Source of the DNA: Anaerolinea thermophila
Lineage (GTDB): Bacteria > Chloroflexota > Anaerolineae > Anaerolineales > DRKV01
NCBI GenBank assembly: GCA_020722405.1
Contig: DYKW01000116.1
Location: 1 to 5,877, forward strand
DNA: 5,877 nt
Reading direction: 5' to 3'
Part shown: one piece after another, positions 5,739-5,877 of the stretch
Layout of the letters: each line of letters opens with the position of its first letter
Position numbering within the stretch: the first letter of the stretch is position 1
The notes under the pieces: model-generated
Databases searched by the model: none
What the model saw: the letters and a program-made list of their open reading frames with translations, nothing else
What the model was told of the DNA's origin: nothing
Translations under genes and position numbers: made by a program

Positions 5739-5877
5739 CCAACGGGGTCGTGTTTTTATCTAAATAGATAATGCTAGTTCCCTTTTCAGCTATTGTTTGT
5801 ACAACTATTATGCAATTTTCTGGTGATACGCCCGAATCTTTTCGATAAGCATCAAGTAGGGCTATACAATTTCCTAT
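5734..5877 (-). CDS. C-terminal fragment of an unrecognised gene (partial, runs off right edge)
   Basis: Reading the minus strand from the window edge, 47 sense codons run to a TGA at 5736-5734. The product is well mixed and protein-like: it includes IALLDAYRKDSGVSPENC and IIVVQTIAEKGTSIIYLD and ends KNTTPLD. The alternation of hydrophobic beta-like runs with charged turns suggests the end of a small alpha/beta domain. No family is recognised, and the visible part is too short to name one. Its codons are clearly A+T-richer than those of purL, which suggests accessory DNA. It converges on the RAYT gene with 79 bases between the two stop codons and no obvious bidirectional terminator there. Confidence 0.55.
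   Translation of the reverse strand: MGNCIALLDAYRKDSGVSPENCIIVVQTIAEKGTSIIYLDKNTTPLD

Noticed and set aside
4922..5877. Complete IS200/IS605 insertion sequence around the transposase
   Set aside because: No subterminal hairpins or left/right ends were found outside the gene, and the protein has the RAYT-type N-terminus, so a stand-alone RAYT is the better call.

Overview
The window looks like a piece of a moderately GC-rich bacterial chromosome. It holds a housekeeping purine gene with two co-directional followers, then a transposase-type gene carrying palindromic repeats, then a more A+T-rich end. The purL protein has two PurS-like units fused to a PurL without a glutaminase domain, about 1000 residues in all. 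From memory this architecture is typical of Desulfobacterota (the former deltaproteobacteria, for example Geobacter-type genomes), so that is my best guess at the host. It is an inference from one gene, not a firm assignment.

Layout. At the left edge a probable divergent gene runs off the window on the minus strand; only its start is visible. A 233-base divergent intergenic region follows. It holds an FNR/CRP-type palindrome, a GC-rich palindrome, a small hairpin and a candidate promoter for the + strand genes. Then come purL (317-3322), an unrecognised helical soluble protein that starts inside the end of purL (3294-3836), and an AI-2E/PerM-family membrane protein coupled to it by an ATGA overlap (3833-4921). 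The tight overlaps indicate one transcript, but no shared pathway is evident beyond co-expression.

After a 118-base gap with no clear terminator lies a REP-associated tyrosine transposase (RAYT, HUH/Y1 family; 5040-5654). Two 28-base GTAGGGGCGA...TCGCCCCTAC palindromes sit inside its reading frame. Their cores are inverted relative to each other with 27/28 identity, and both are read in the same frame. The right end holds the C-terminal 47 codons of an A+T-rich minus-strand gene (5734-5877) that runs off the window.

The most unusual feature is the RAYT gene carrying what look like its own REP hairpins as in-frame peptide inserts. The rest is well explained by known families, apart from the hypothetical gene and the two partial edge genes.
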